A stretch of DNA of 64,000 nucleotides. Origin: JABSSA01 sp039960995. Its GTDB lineage: Bacteria > Pseudomonadota > Alphaproteobacteria > Rhodobacterales > Rhodobacteraceae. The DNA is taken from contig JBDVKF010000049.1 in the NCBI GenBank assembly GCA_039960995.1, positions 1 to 64,000 of the forward strand, given 5' to 3'. The translations under genes and the position numbers were made by a program. The notes beneath the pieces were generated by a model. The model ran no database searches. It saw nothing but the letters and a program-made list of their open reading frames with translations, and was not told where the DNA came from. How positions within the stretch are numbered: the first letter of the stretch is position 1; each line of letters opens with the position of its first letter. This document shows positions 1 to 7,364 of the stretch, one piece after another.

Positions 1-258
1 AGGGATCACATGGTCACCCACTTCCAAGGACGTCACGCCTTCGCCGACTTCGATCACAACGCCCGCGCCTTCATGGCCCAGAATGGCCGGAAAGATACCT
101 TCGGGGTCCGCGCCAGAGCGCGTGAATTCATCCGTGTGGCATAATCCTGTCGCTTTGATCTCAACAAGAACCTCACCCGCACGAGGACCCTCAAGCTCAA
201 CCTCCATAATCTCAAGCGGCTGACCCGCGGAAACTGCAACTGCGGCGCGTGTTCTCAT
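1..258 (-). CDS. S-(hydroxymethyl)glutathione dehydrogenase / class III alcohol dehydrogenase, N-terminal part (cut by window edge)
   Basis: Translating the minus strand from the ATG at 258 gives 86 residues that run off the window. They match the zinc-dependent medium-chain alcohol dehydrogenase N-terminus: the catalytic zinc ligand segment ATGLCHTDEFTRSG (Cys followed by His-Thr-Asp) and the second zinc-ligand motif LGHEGAGVVIEVG. The combination with a following VTSLEVGDHVI is typical of the class III (glutathione-dependent formaldehyde) enzymes, called flhA in Paracoccus and adhI in Rhodobacter. The ribosome binding site GGAGGACACC precedes the ATG. The enzyme would oxidise S-hydroxymethylglutathione in the cytoplasm. 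This fits the FlhSR-like regulators and quinoprotein accessory genes nearby. Class III against another zinc alcohol dehydrogenase cannot be settled from the N-terminus alone. Confidence 0.85.
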   Translation of the reverse strand, partial: MRTRAAVAVSAGQPLEIMEVELEGPRAGEVLVEIKATGLCHTDEFTRSGADPEGIFPAILGHEGAGVVIEVGEGVTSLEVGDHVIP

Positions 259-418
259 GTGGTGTCCTCCCGCTGTCTGGAATCGTTTAGACACCAAACA
301 ATTTAGGCGAGTATGAGCGCGCAGGACTGGTTCGAACAATTAAGACAATGGTGTGTATTGGGGCGCATAGACAGGATTGGACGGCTCAGACATAGTTACA
401 GTGTTGGAGGAGTCGCCC
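259..418. promoter_or_regulatory. Divergent intergenic region between the formaldehyde dehydrogenase gene and an exported protein gene
   Basis: The two flanking genes point away from each other, so both promoters must lie in these 160 bases. Good Shine-Dalgarno sequences are visible at both ends (GGAGGACACC for the left gene on the minus strand, TTGGAGGAG for the right gene). I could not identify a convincing -35/-10 pair or a named operator. A FlhR/RfdR-type regulator encoded at 10.8-11.5 kb would be a candidate controller, which is inference. Confidence 0.4.
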
Positions 419-1042
419 ATGTCGATCACCAAAACACTAACCTTGGCCTGCGTGGCCGCCGCGCTGGCCGCGCCTCTACAGGCGGCTGATTTTTCTGATC
501 CAACATGGCCTTGCATCCAGCGCAAAATCGAAAATCTGTCACTGGGTCTGATGTGGCCCGGGCCCGTTGATCCCACCCTGATCGAGGATGATGAGGTTTT
601 ACGCCAAGACGTGTATGACTTGGCCGACGCTTTGGCTTTGCGCCGTGTTGACCTTGACGAAATGCGTCCACTTGTTGAGGCATTTGGCGCGAAATATGGT
701 GGCGATCAAGACAAACTGGGTCTGGTGTTCGAACGTGTGTTTTCCGGCTTGTCCAAACGGCGCGGCCGCATCATCACCGGCATCGGTGACTTTTCCCTCA
801 GTCAGATCGCCTTGGCCGAACAAATCGATAGCGCTCGCGCCGAAATGGATACGCAACTGGCCCTGGCAGAGCCCGATTTCGACAAAGTAGACGCGCTCGA
901 GGAACAGCTGGATTGGGATCAACTGATCCACTCAGATCGCCAGCGATCCATCACCTATCTGTGCGAAACCCCCCTGATCATCGAACGCCGCCTATTCGCC
1001 ATCGCGCAACTGCTGCAACAAATGGTGCAAGAACAGGGGTAA
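419..1042 (+). CDS. Exported protein of unknown function next to formaldehyde dehydrogenase
   Basis: This 207-residue product begins with a clear signal peptide (positively charged start, hydrophobic core, cleavage near PLQA-ADF). The ATG at 419 is chosen because GGAGGAG lies 8 bases upstream and the signal peptide starts there; a longer frame from 377 has no such support. The mature protein is rich in acidic residues and predicted helix, with two cysteines only (in WPCIQRK and TYLCETP), which could pair in the periplasm. I do not recognise a named family. Its position next to the class III alcohol dehydrogenase and in a quinoprotein accessory region suggests a role in periplasmic alcohol oxidation, which is inference. 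Confidence 0.75.
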   Translation: MSITKTLTLACVAAALAAPLQAADFSDPTWPCIQRKIENLSLGLMWPGPVDPTLIEDDEVLRQDVYDLADALALRRVDLDEMRPLVEAFGAKYGGDQDKLGLVFERVFSGLSKRRGRIITGIGDFSLSQIALAEQIDSARAEMDTQLALAEPDFDKVDALEEQLDWDQLIHSDRQRSITYLCETPLIIERRLFAIAQLLQQMVQEQG

Positions 1043-1094
1043 AGAGTCGAAGTGGATCGCACTTGGTGAAGCCAAGTAAAGCTCCAAGGTCGGC
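1034..1094 (+). repeat. Imperfect direct repeat, left copy
   Basis: This stretch starts inside the last codons of the upstream gene (CAGGGGTAA contains its stop codon) and ends with AAGCTCCAAGGTCGGC. A related copy lies at 2137-2178: it shares CAGGGGTAA, then xxGxxCGAAG, then the same 16 bases AAGCTCCAAGGTCGGC, but lacks about 19 bases in the middle. The two copies flank the membrane protein gene at 1169-1903. A further short match, CCAAGGTCGGCATG, is at 1148. Confidence 0.6.
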
Positions 1095-1168
1095 TTTGCA
1101 GACTTTCCTGTCGTTGGACCGGTGTCTGCCAATAGCTGCTGCCAGCCCAAGGTCGGCATGATTGAAGG

Positions 1169-1903
1169 TCATTGCTTTGGCAAAGCTATAGAAGAAATAG
1201 CTTCCAGCGGATAAATGAAATAATCCCCTTGTTCATTCCTGCCGATCAAACCTATTGAGTTTCTCCCGACAACGGCGGCTTGTACCGTCCGATCGTCAAT
1301 CTCCAACAATTGAATATTGTCATTCGCAACGTGGTCAAAGCGTAAAAATCCAATCCAAACAGACAGAATCATCGCAAACAACCAAGCACAGTTCTGTAAC
1401 ATCAAGGCTAGGTATGGCTTCATGGCCAGCCGCCATACACGTTTTGGGCTGACACGTAGCAGCCGCCCAAATTTGCGGAAGTCAGTCGCACCTACAGAAC
1501 TTGTTTTGGTCGGATGATAGAGCGAAAAGACCAACCCAATTGCAATCAAAAATCCAATAAGACCTGGCCGAAGATCACGCACAAAAAAAATTAGCGCCAT
1601 CAGGAACATTGGAAACACAGCCCAACCAAGCCGATGCACTCCGACCTTCGCAAGCGCGCTTGGTGGGATCATCCCTTCGATCAAGATCATGCGAACCTGA
1701 AAGAGAAAGGCGGGCGCTGCTAGCATCAGGAACAACACCGCTTGAGAAGATATTGACGAAACGAGAGTGAAGTCGGCAAATTGTAGGAACGGGACGTCTG
1801 ACAGAACCAGATAACCGAAAAGGAAGGCCGCATCTAACGAGATAACGAACCCGAGCAGGGAAAATCCATTTACACGAAACCAATTTACAAGTTCAGATTT
1901 CAT
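1169..1903 (-). CDS. Multi-pass membrane protein of unknown function
   Basis: The 244-residue product has about six hydrophobic stretches: three in the first 80 residues (around LLGFVISLDAAFLFGYLVL and AVLFLMLAAPAFLF), two around residues 90-130 and one near residue 175 (LMLQNCAWLFAMILSVWIGF). A soluble tail of about 55 residues follows. The ATG at 1903 has GGAG six bases upstream. No catalytic motif or known family was recognised. It is more AT-rich than the metabolic genes around it and is bracketed by the imperfect direct repeat at 1034-1094 and 2137-2178, which suggests a small inserted islet. Confidence 0.65.
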   Translation of the reverse strand: MKSELVNWFRVNGFSLLGFVISLDAAFLFGYLVLSDVPFLQFADFTLVSSISSQAVLFLMLAAPAFLFQVRMILIEGMIPPSALAKVGVHRLGWAVFPMFLMALIFFVRDLRPGLIGFLIAIGLVFSLYHPTKTSSVGATDFRKFGRLLRVSPKRVWRLAMKPYLALMLQNCAWLFAMILSVWIGFLRFDHVANDNIQLLEIDDRTVQAAVVGRNSIGLIGRNEQGDYFIYPLEAISSIALPKQ

Positions 1904-2243
1904 CTAACTCCAGTCCATAAATGCCTCATTGATCTATCACAGAGGGGAAACCGATTTCTACCCGGTGATGTTGTTGGGAGGTTGGACGGTTTTTGCGAGG
2001 GCACGGAAGCGATATCTTCCACTGACTTTGCAAAGGCCGCTTTCTGTAGCTCTGATTCCATTGGTGTATCTTGCAACATCATTCACTTTGGGCTCTAAGC
2101 GAACATCTCAACGCCCCCAAAACTCCGGTTCAAGTGCAGGGGTAAGGGGCCGAAGCCGATTGAAGCTCCAAGGTCGGCAGTCCATTATTCGATAGACCGT
2201 CTTCAGGAAACGCAATGTCAACCGAAGGCGCTCAGGACATTAT
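1904..2243. other. Intergenic region with no supported gene
   Basis: About 340 bases separate two minus-strand membrane protein genes. Short open frames occur on both strands but none has a ribosome binding site plus a recognisable product. The right-hand copy of the imperfect direct repeat (2137-2178) lies here. The rest looks like degenerate, non-coding sequence. Confidence 0.5.
2137..2178 (+). repeat. Imperfect direct repeat, right copy
   Basis: This copy reads CAGGGGTAA, then GGGGCCGAAG, and ends with AAGCTCCAAGGTCGGC, matching the left copy at 1034-1094 except for an internal gap. The final 16 bases are identical between the copies. Together they bracket an islet of about 1.1 kb carrying one membrane protein gene. 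Confidence 0.6.
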
Positions 2244-2750
2244 TCAGCTTTGACCATTCTTTATCTGTTCTGCGCGCGCGATAGCCTCTGCTTGGATCTG
2301 AATTTGCTCTTCCCGTTCGATTTCTGCCCGGTGCGCGGCATCATCTTGGATGGCTGATGCAACGTTTGAATCGGTCTTTCGTGACCACCAAATTAACCCG
2401 CAACCTGTCAGAAGAAGAAAAGCGCCGACGATGATACCATCGTAATGTGGGGTTTCGTAGGCGAGGTAGCCAAAGCTGACCGAGAAAAGACCCAGTATAA
2501 GGTAAAACCAGGTGTAAATCTTGAAGAAAACAGAGCTGAGCCCACGCGCAAATACTTTTCGCGAATGTAGGTAAGCGAGCAAAACCGGAAAACCTATACC
2601 AATCAACAGAACCTCAACAATGGTGTCCAGAGGTTCGGGGAAGTATGCTGAGATTGATCCAATGACCGCAAACGGTATGAGAAGTGAAAATACCGCCGCA
2701 ACAATGAGCATCAACCAAGTCCAAGGTGATAGTGATACGCCTAAAAGCAT
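2244..2750 (-). CDS. Small membrane protein of unknown function
   Basis: The ATG at 2750 is chosen because GAAAGGAAAACG precedes it; the frame extends upstream to 2864 but that part lacks a ribosome binding site and hydrophobic character. The 168-residue product has four likely membrane helices: WLMLIVAAVFSLLIPFAVIG, TIVEVLLIGIGFPVLLAYL, FYLILGLFSVSFGYLAY and GIIVGAFLLLTGCGLIWW. The C-terminal tail of about 45 residues is charged and predicted to form a helix or coiled coil (EIEREEQIQIQAEAIARAEQ). No family was recognised. Confidence 0.6.
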   Translation of the reverse strand: MLLGVSLSPWTWLMLIVAAVFSLLIPFAVIGSISAYFPEPLDTIVEVLLIGIGFPVLLAYLHSRKVFARGLSSVFFKIYTWFYLILGLFSVSFGYLAYETPHYDGIIVGAFLLLTGCGLIWWSRKTDSNVASAIQDDAAHRAEIEREEQIQIQAEAIARAEQIKNGQS

Positions 2751-2911
2751 CGTTTTCCTTTCGGTTGAATTTTGCGCATTCACATACGCGGATTGAACGC
2801 GTCGAGCTAGCATAATACGACTCCGATGCGCAACAGTTTGAACCCGCCAAAAGATTGACTCCAAAAGCTACGCAAATCATTCTTCCTATAGTGAAAATAA
2901 GGAATTACCCG

Positions 2912-3172
2912 ATGCGTTTAACCCTCATGGGGGCTTTTGTTTTGTCTTGTGCTTTCCCTGCGTTTGCACAAGATCAGGAACCGAAGGTCACCCAGCTGAT
3001 CCCGATGTCAGAATCTCTCGACGAATTGATTGATGAAGGCTATGACTTGATTACGATTGATTACAGCGGCATCGCTTGGCTTGAAGATGGTACAAATAAG
3101 CTGGTCATGTGTGCCATGTCCGGAGACCCGGCGATAGAGATCAGATCTGTTTGCAAACAAGTTGGTAAGTGA
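2912..3172 (+). CDS. Small secreted protein of unknown function
   Basis: The 86-residue product starts with a typical signal peptide (MRLTLMGAFVLSCAFPAFA followed by QDQEP). AAGGAATT lies about six bases upstream of the ATG at 2912, which supports this start over the frame beginning at 2855. The mature part is about 67 residues with two cysteines (VMCAMSGD and SVCKQVGK). A disulfide is plausible. No family was recognised. It is transcribed away from the membrane protein gene on its left and faces the hydrolase gene on its right. Confidence 0.6.
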   Translation: MRLTLMGAFVLSCAFPAFAQDQEPKVTQLIPMSESLDELIDEGYDLITIDYSGIAWLEDGTNKLVMCAMSGDPAIEIRSVCKQVGK

Positions 3173-3279
3173 CCGGCCCCCGGTCTTGCATGAAAACCGT
3201 GGAACTTGCCGGACCAGGTTGAGGAAAGGGCTATTCAAACGCTGCCATTCGACCGCCCGCAACCCATGCCTTCAACGTG

Positions 3280-4332
3280 CTATTCCCATTCCAATTCTGT
3301 AAAAGCGACAGTGGCGTTGCGGGGGTTGTAAGCTTCGAACAGGTCCCAATTGGCGGATTCGCTTTGTGCGATCTGTTCCACTGCGTCGCCCATCCGTGTT
3401 CCGGCATCGATTGCCGCGCGGGTGTCGCGTTCTAGGACGGACAAATACCGCACCTGATCCGCGCCGCCGTCCGGCCATGCCAGAACGGGGCCGCCGTGGC
3501 CCGGCACGATCTGAGTGATGTCCATTTTGGCCATTTCTGACATGACGCTCAGCCAGCCGCGCAACTTTCCGTCCAGCGTGGGGGTGTGTTCTGCGAACAC
3601 CAAATCACCCGTAAACATGGTGCTGGTCGTTGGATCAAACACGGTCACGTCAGTGCCTGTATGCGCCGTGCGCCACGCCTTGATCGACAGCACGCGGCCA
3701 CCGCCCAGATCGACCGTGATCGTGTCTGATACGGTAGCATCAACGGCTACCGTTTGTGTGCCCAGAAAGGCTTCGGGTCCGATCAGCCGCGTCAGGCTTT
3801 CGATGTAATTTTCTTGCCTATCCGCCAGTGCGCGCGCCAATCCTACGTGCCCGACGATCTGCGCGCCGGCTTCTTGCAACGAGGCCGCGCCCAGAACGTG
3901 GTCGGGGTGCATATGCGTTAGAATCACGTGGCTGATCGGTTTGTCAGTTTGCGCCCGCACTGCTCGCCAAATCGCTTCGCCCATCCACCGCGCCGAGCCG
4001 CTGTCGATCACCGCAACGCTGTCAGAGCCGATGACAAACCCGATATTGGACACATCCCCCCGGTTGCCGCTGTTGGGTTCTTCTATTAGCCCTTTATGCA
4101 CAAAAACGCCCGGATCGATTTCGATAAATGCCAATACAGGCCCCAATTCTGCACAAAAGGGATCACCTTTAAGCGTCAGATTTTGCGGTACATTTTGCGA
4201 CAGGCTTGGCGGGCGCGACGTCAATTCGGATTGACAGGCGATTGCCGTGTCCGCCTCGTATCCAGGCAAAAGCTGGTCCCGGCACACGTCTTCAGACAGA
4301 CTTAAACACACGGTGATTAGGGCTTCGAACAT
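3280..4332 (-). CDS. Quinoprotein relay system zinc metallohydrolase (MBL fold)
   Basis: The 350-residue product is a metallo-beta-lactamase-fold hydrolase. The zinc-binding motif THMHPDH (HxHxDH) is at about residues 150-156. Further ligands are the His in AWRTAHTGTD, the Asp in MFTGDLVF and the His in IVPGHGGP. The ATG at 4332 follows GGAGGATCCGCC and gives a short hydrophobic N-terminus. A cysteine-containing N-terminal segment (VCRDQLLPGYEADTAIAC) precedes the MBL domain, as in the family annotated as quinoprotein relay system zinc metallohydrolase 2. It diverges from the SoxYZ-like carrier gene at 4455, its usual partner. The substrate is not known. A generic MBL hydrolase is the alternative. 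Confidence 0.8.
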   Translation of the reverse strand: MFEALITVCLSLSEDVCRDQLLPGYEADTAIACQSELTSRPPSLSQNVPQNLTLKGDPFCAELGPVLAFIEIDPGVFVHKGLIEEPNSGNRGDVSNIGFVIGSDSVAVIDSGSARWMGEAIWRAVRAQTDKPISHVILTHMHPDHVLGAASLQEAGAQIVGHVGLARALADRQENYIESLTRLIGPEAFLGTQTVAVDATVSDTITVDLGGGRVLSIKAWRTAHTGTDVTVFDPTTSTMFTGDLVFAEHTPTLDGKLRGWLSVMSEMAKMDITQIVPGHGGPVLAWPDGGADQVRYLSVLERDTRAAIDAGTRMGDAVEQIAQSESANWDLFEAYNPRNATVAFTELEWE

Positions 4333-4454
4333 GGCGGATCCTCCGGTTTGGACCATGCCATACAATGCTGTGTGCGCTATTCCACCTTTGGTCTGCGTAT
4401 CTTTTTCAGTGTTTTTGTGGCATGGAACCTTATTATTTCATGCGCGGAGGTGAC

Positions 4455-5267
4455 ATGTCTTCAAGAATCCTGACCATCGCAAGTGTCGCGATGTTGCTGT
4501 CCACACCCATCTGGGCTGAGGGCATAATTGAAAACCCGCTGACCCCAAGCGAGACGTGGGAAGACCTGCAATATGACGTTGTTGGTGATGCCGCGATCGC
4601 CAATACGGATTCACTGTTGGCGCTGACGGCCCCCTACCGCGCCCATGATGCAGCGACGGTTCCGATTGTTCTGAAACAGCTTGATCCGAATGCGCAAATC
4701 ACCGGAGCCACTATCGTGATCGATGAAAACCCGGCACCGGTGGCGGGTATATTCAATTTCTCACCTGCAATGGGTCCGATTGATTTTGAATTGCGTGTGC
4801 GCGTCGATCAATATTCGAATGTGCGTGTCATCGCCGAAACCCAAGACGGCCTGCATATGACTGGACGCTATGTCAAAGCGTCGGGAGGCTGTTCAGCGCC
4901 CGCGTCACGCGACCCGGAAATCGCGCTGGCTTCGATGGGCAAGATGAAGCTGCGTATGTTCGGCGATGCCGTGCAAATGTCGACACCGCGCCGCGAAGCG
5001 CAGATCATGATCCGCCACCCGAACTATTCCGGGCTGCAGCGTGACCAGATCAGTCAATTATTCATCCCCGCCCATTTCATTGATCGTCTCGAAGTGTGGC
5101 AGGCCAACGAATTGCTGTTCACGATGGATGGCGGCATTTCGATCTCGGAAAATCCGGTCTTTCGCTTTTCCTATAATGACAATGGCTCAACGGACCTGAC
5201 CATCAAAGCAACCGATACCGAAGGCAACTCGTTCGAGCAAATCTTGCCCAAGGATACATCGACCTAA
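4455..5267 (+). CDS. Quinoprotein dehydrogenase-associated SoxYZ-like carrier protein
   Basis: The 270-residue exported protein has a signal peptide (cut near PIWA-EGI). Its N-terminal half resembles SoxY and its C-terminal half (from about residue 165) resembles SoxZ, the two subunits that form the periplasmic thiol carrier of sulfur oxidation. The segment ASGGCSAPASRDP near residues 145-157 holds a Gly-Gly-Cys that matches the SoxY carrier cysteine, but it is internal rather than C-terminal because the SoxZ-like part is fused on. GGAGGTGAC lies just upstream of the ATG at 4455. This fusion is known as a companion of PQQ-dependent alcohol dehydrogenases. The dehydrogenase itself is not in the window. 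Confidence 0.8.
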   Translation: MSSRILTIASVAMLLSTPIWAEGIIENPLTPSETWEDLQYDVVGDAAIANTDSLLALTAPYRAHDAATVPIVLKQLDPNAQITGATIVIDENPAPVAGIFNFSPAMGPIDFELRVRVDQYSNVRVIAETQDGLHMTGRYVKASGGCSAPASRDPEIALASMGKMKLRMFGDAVQMSTPRREAQIMIRHPNYSGLQRDQISQLFIPAHFIDRLEVWQANELLFTMDGGISISENPVFRFSYNDNGSTDLTIKATDTEGNSFEQILPKDTST

Positions 5268-5286
5268 CGCATTTTCAGTTCACATC

Positions 5287-5333
5287 CAAAGCCGTGTCCG
5301 GACCAACGTTGGAATCTCTGGGTGCGGCTTTTT
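5287..5333 (+). terminator. Probable terminator after the SoxYZ-like gene
   Basis: AAAGCCG at 5288-5294 pairs with CGGCTTT at 5325-5331, and the run of T continues to 5333. The loop holds a perfect 10-base palindrome, CCAACGTTGG (5303-5312), which would form an inner hairpin. The position, 20 bases after the stop codon, fits intrinsic termination, although the outer loop is long. Confidence 0.5.
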
Positions 5334-5431
5334 CCATGGAACAATGACCTTGGGTCCCCGATCCCGTGTTGACGGCGGGATTGAATTGGCGCACGGCGGG
5401 TTCAGTCTTCGAACATCGAACTGGATTTCAC

Positions 5432-6325
5432 GTGAACACCAACATCGAACTGGATCGCCGCGCCAACTGGATCGGCAGTCTTTGGATGGTTGGGGCAATG
5501 GCAGGGTTCGCGATCGAAGATGCGTTTTTAAAGGCCTCGGCGGCATCTTTGCCCATTGGTCAGATCTTGATCCTGTTTGGAATTGGCGGCGTTGTCTTGT
5601 TTGGCGGGTTCGCCATCGCAACCGGCCAACCTTTGATGTCACGAGATGTGATATCCCGGCCCATGCGCATTCGCGTGTTCTTCGAAATCATCGGGCGGTT
5701 GTTTTACATATTGGCTCTGACGTTGACGCCGCTGTCTTCGACCACTGTGATTTTGCAAGCAACGCCCATCGTTGTGGTCGCCTGCGCCGCTGTGTTGTTT
5801 GGCGAAACCGTCGGCTGGCGCAGATGGGCTGCGATCCTGATCGGGTTGTTGGGCGTTGTGATCATCATTCGCCCCGGCACAGACAGCTTTTCGATGCTGT
5901 CCTTGTTGGCTGTCGCCGGCATGATTGGATTTGCCGGTCGTGATCTGGCCAGCCGCGTCGCGCCTGCATCACTTGGCACGGCGATTTTGGGGCTGTACGG
6001 GTTTTTATCCGTCCTTGTGGCCGGGATATGTTATGCGATTTGGGCACAAACGCCTTTGATGCGTTTGGATACACCATCCGCACTGTACCTGACTGGTGCG
6101 ATCCTCGCCGGTGTTGCGGCCTATGCGTCTCTGATGAAGGCTATGCGCACAGGCGAAGTGTCCGCCGTTACCCCGTTCCGATACACGCGATTGCTGTTTG
6201 GCATTGCTTTGGGTGTCATTATGTTTGGCGAACAATTGACGCCGTCGATGATCGTCGGATGCGCGTTGATCGTACTGTCGGGGTTGTTCATCTTGTGGCG
6301 TGGTCAGGCAAGTACCACACGTTAA
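5432..6325 (+). CDS. EamA-family (drug/metabolite superfamily) transporter
   Basis: The product (297 residues from the GTG at 5432) has ten hydrophobic segments arranged as two EamA repeats of five, the typical layout and length of this inner-membrane permease family. Recognisable pieces are PLSSTTVILQATPIVVVACA in the first repeat and EVSAVTPFRYTRLLFGIALG in the second. The start is uncertain: no ATG lies at the expected place, and an upstream GTG at 5366 is possible. The stop codon overlaps the convergent gene at 6322 by four bases. The substrate cannot be predicted. Confidence 0.75.
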   Translation: MNTNIELDRRANWIGSLWMVGAMAGFAIEDAFLKASAASLPIGQILILFGIGGVVLFGGFAIATGQPLMSRDVISRPMRIRVFFEIIGRLFYILALTLTPLSSTTVILQATPIVVVACAAVLFGETVGWRRWAAILIGLLGVVIIIRPGTDSFSMLSLLAVAGMIGFAGRDLASRVAPASLGTAILGLYGFLSVLVAGICYAIWAQTPLMRLDTPSALYLTGAILAGVAAYASLMKAMRTGEVSAVTPFRYTRLLFGIALGVIMFGEQLTPSMIVGCALIVLSGLFILWRGQASTTR

Positions 6326-6663
6326 AAGCAAACAACTTCAGCTTCGGCCTGTGCGCGGCGCAGATCAGCCACCAGATTTTCTGCCATAGCTGCCGTTTGG
6401 AAAAACGCCATGCGTTCCCCACCAACGCGGCGCATCGATAAAACCGTTTCGCCCTGCAGATATTGTTCATACGGCAGGATCGAAGCGATTTCGTCGATGG
6501 AACATGCACACCGATCCAGCATCTCACGGGTTTGGCCATTGGTGGCCATGCAGGCAAACACATAATCTGCACGCGCAGCGGTTGGATAATCATTCAGCCG
6601 ATCCGCCACGCTTTGGCCAAGGGCCGCCGCTGGAATGAAACAGGCCAAAACCAGCGTTTTCAC
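6322..6663 (-). CDS. Small cysteine-containing exported protein
   Basis: The 113-residue product starts with a short signal peptide (MKTLVLACFIPAAALG-QSV). The mature part has four cysteines, in YVFACMATNG, LDRCACS and EVVCF. It starts inside the stop codon of the upstream gene (ATGA overlap at 6660-6663), so the two are likely co-translated. I do not recognise the family. Its place downstream of the sensor kinase operon suggests membership in the same regulon of periplasmic alcohol oxidation, which is inference. Confidence 0.65.
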   Translation of the reverse strand: MKTLVLACFIPAAALGQSVADRLNDYPTAARADYVFACMATNGQTREMLDRCACSIDEIASILPYEQYLQGETVLSMRRVGGERMAFFQTAAMAENLVADLRRAQAEAEVVCF

Positions 6664-7331
6664 TTTGACGTCTCCAATCCTTCGAAATCCAACGCAGATC
6701 GATAGACTGTTGGCCCATCTTGTGAATCAGTTTCCGCCACAAGGCTTAGATACCAACCAGGCACCGCGTCCGACATGGTCACGGTCAGAACAAGATCTCC
6801 AAACCCCTGCATGCGGTCTTTGTTGGGGTCTTGAGCAAATGGATAAAGACGGATGATTTTGGTCTCAACTGTCTTGCCGTCAAACACCGCTTCGCCGGTT
6901 TCAATGTCTGCCAGTTGGATCAGCGAGTCCTTTACGCGGTTGCGGATGTAAAACGGGCTGCCCCCGGCGGCTTCTGCCATGTCACGCACCACAGTTTCGT
7001 AAAAGAACATGATCATCGGATTGCCAACACTGGCCGGAAAAATCCCAAGCGCGCGATGTTTGTCTTCGCGGCGAAATTCCAAATGCGCCATCGACGTGTC
7101 TTCTTTTTGGAACGACAATGCGATGTCGCCAGTATCGCGGAATTCTGCGTCAGGCTTTAGAACATTGGTGACCTCGCGCCGATACACCAATGCTGCGTCT
7201 CGATCGACGCTGTCCAATGTGCCATCACGAAACAGCAGATCATAGGTTTGTTCGCCCGTTGCAGGCGCGGCCATCGTCAGGCCAGCACTTAGCAGCAGAA
7301 CAGTTAATCCGGTAAGGCAAGCTTTCCACAT
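6660..7331 (-). CDS. Exported protein of unknown function
   Basis: The 223-residue product has a signal peptide (VLLLSAGLTMAA-PAT) and a mature domain with alternating hydrophobic and polar segments suggesting beta structure. Phrases such as GSPFYIRNRVKDSL and DLVLTVTMSDAVPGWYLSLVAE do not match a motif I know. GGAGGAAATTC precedes the ATG at 7331. It lies 33 bases after the histidine kinase stop codon and overlaps the next gene by four bases. It may therefore be the fourth gene of the regulator operon. Confidence 0.65.
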   Translation of the reverse strand: MWKACLTGLTVLLLSAGLTMAAPATGEQTYDLLFRDGTLDSVDRDAALVYRREVTNVLKPDAEFRDTGDIALSFQKEDTSMAHLEFRREDKHRALGIFPASVGNPMIMFFYETVVRDMAEAAGGSPFYIRNRVKDSLIQLADIETGEAVFDGKTVETKIIRLYPFAQDPNKDRMQGFGDLVLTVTMSDAVPGWYLSLVAETDSQDGPTVYRSALDFEGLETSK

Positions 7332-7364
7332 GATGAATTTCCTCCCTTTAGAAACCTTATGACT

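Noticed and set aside
1900..2195. Small overlapping open frames on both strands
   Set aside because: They lack ribosome binding sites and coincide with degenerate repeat-like sequence.
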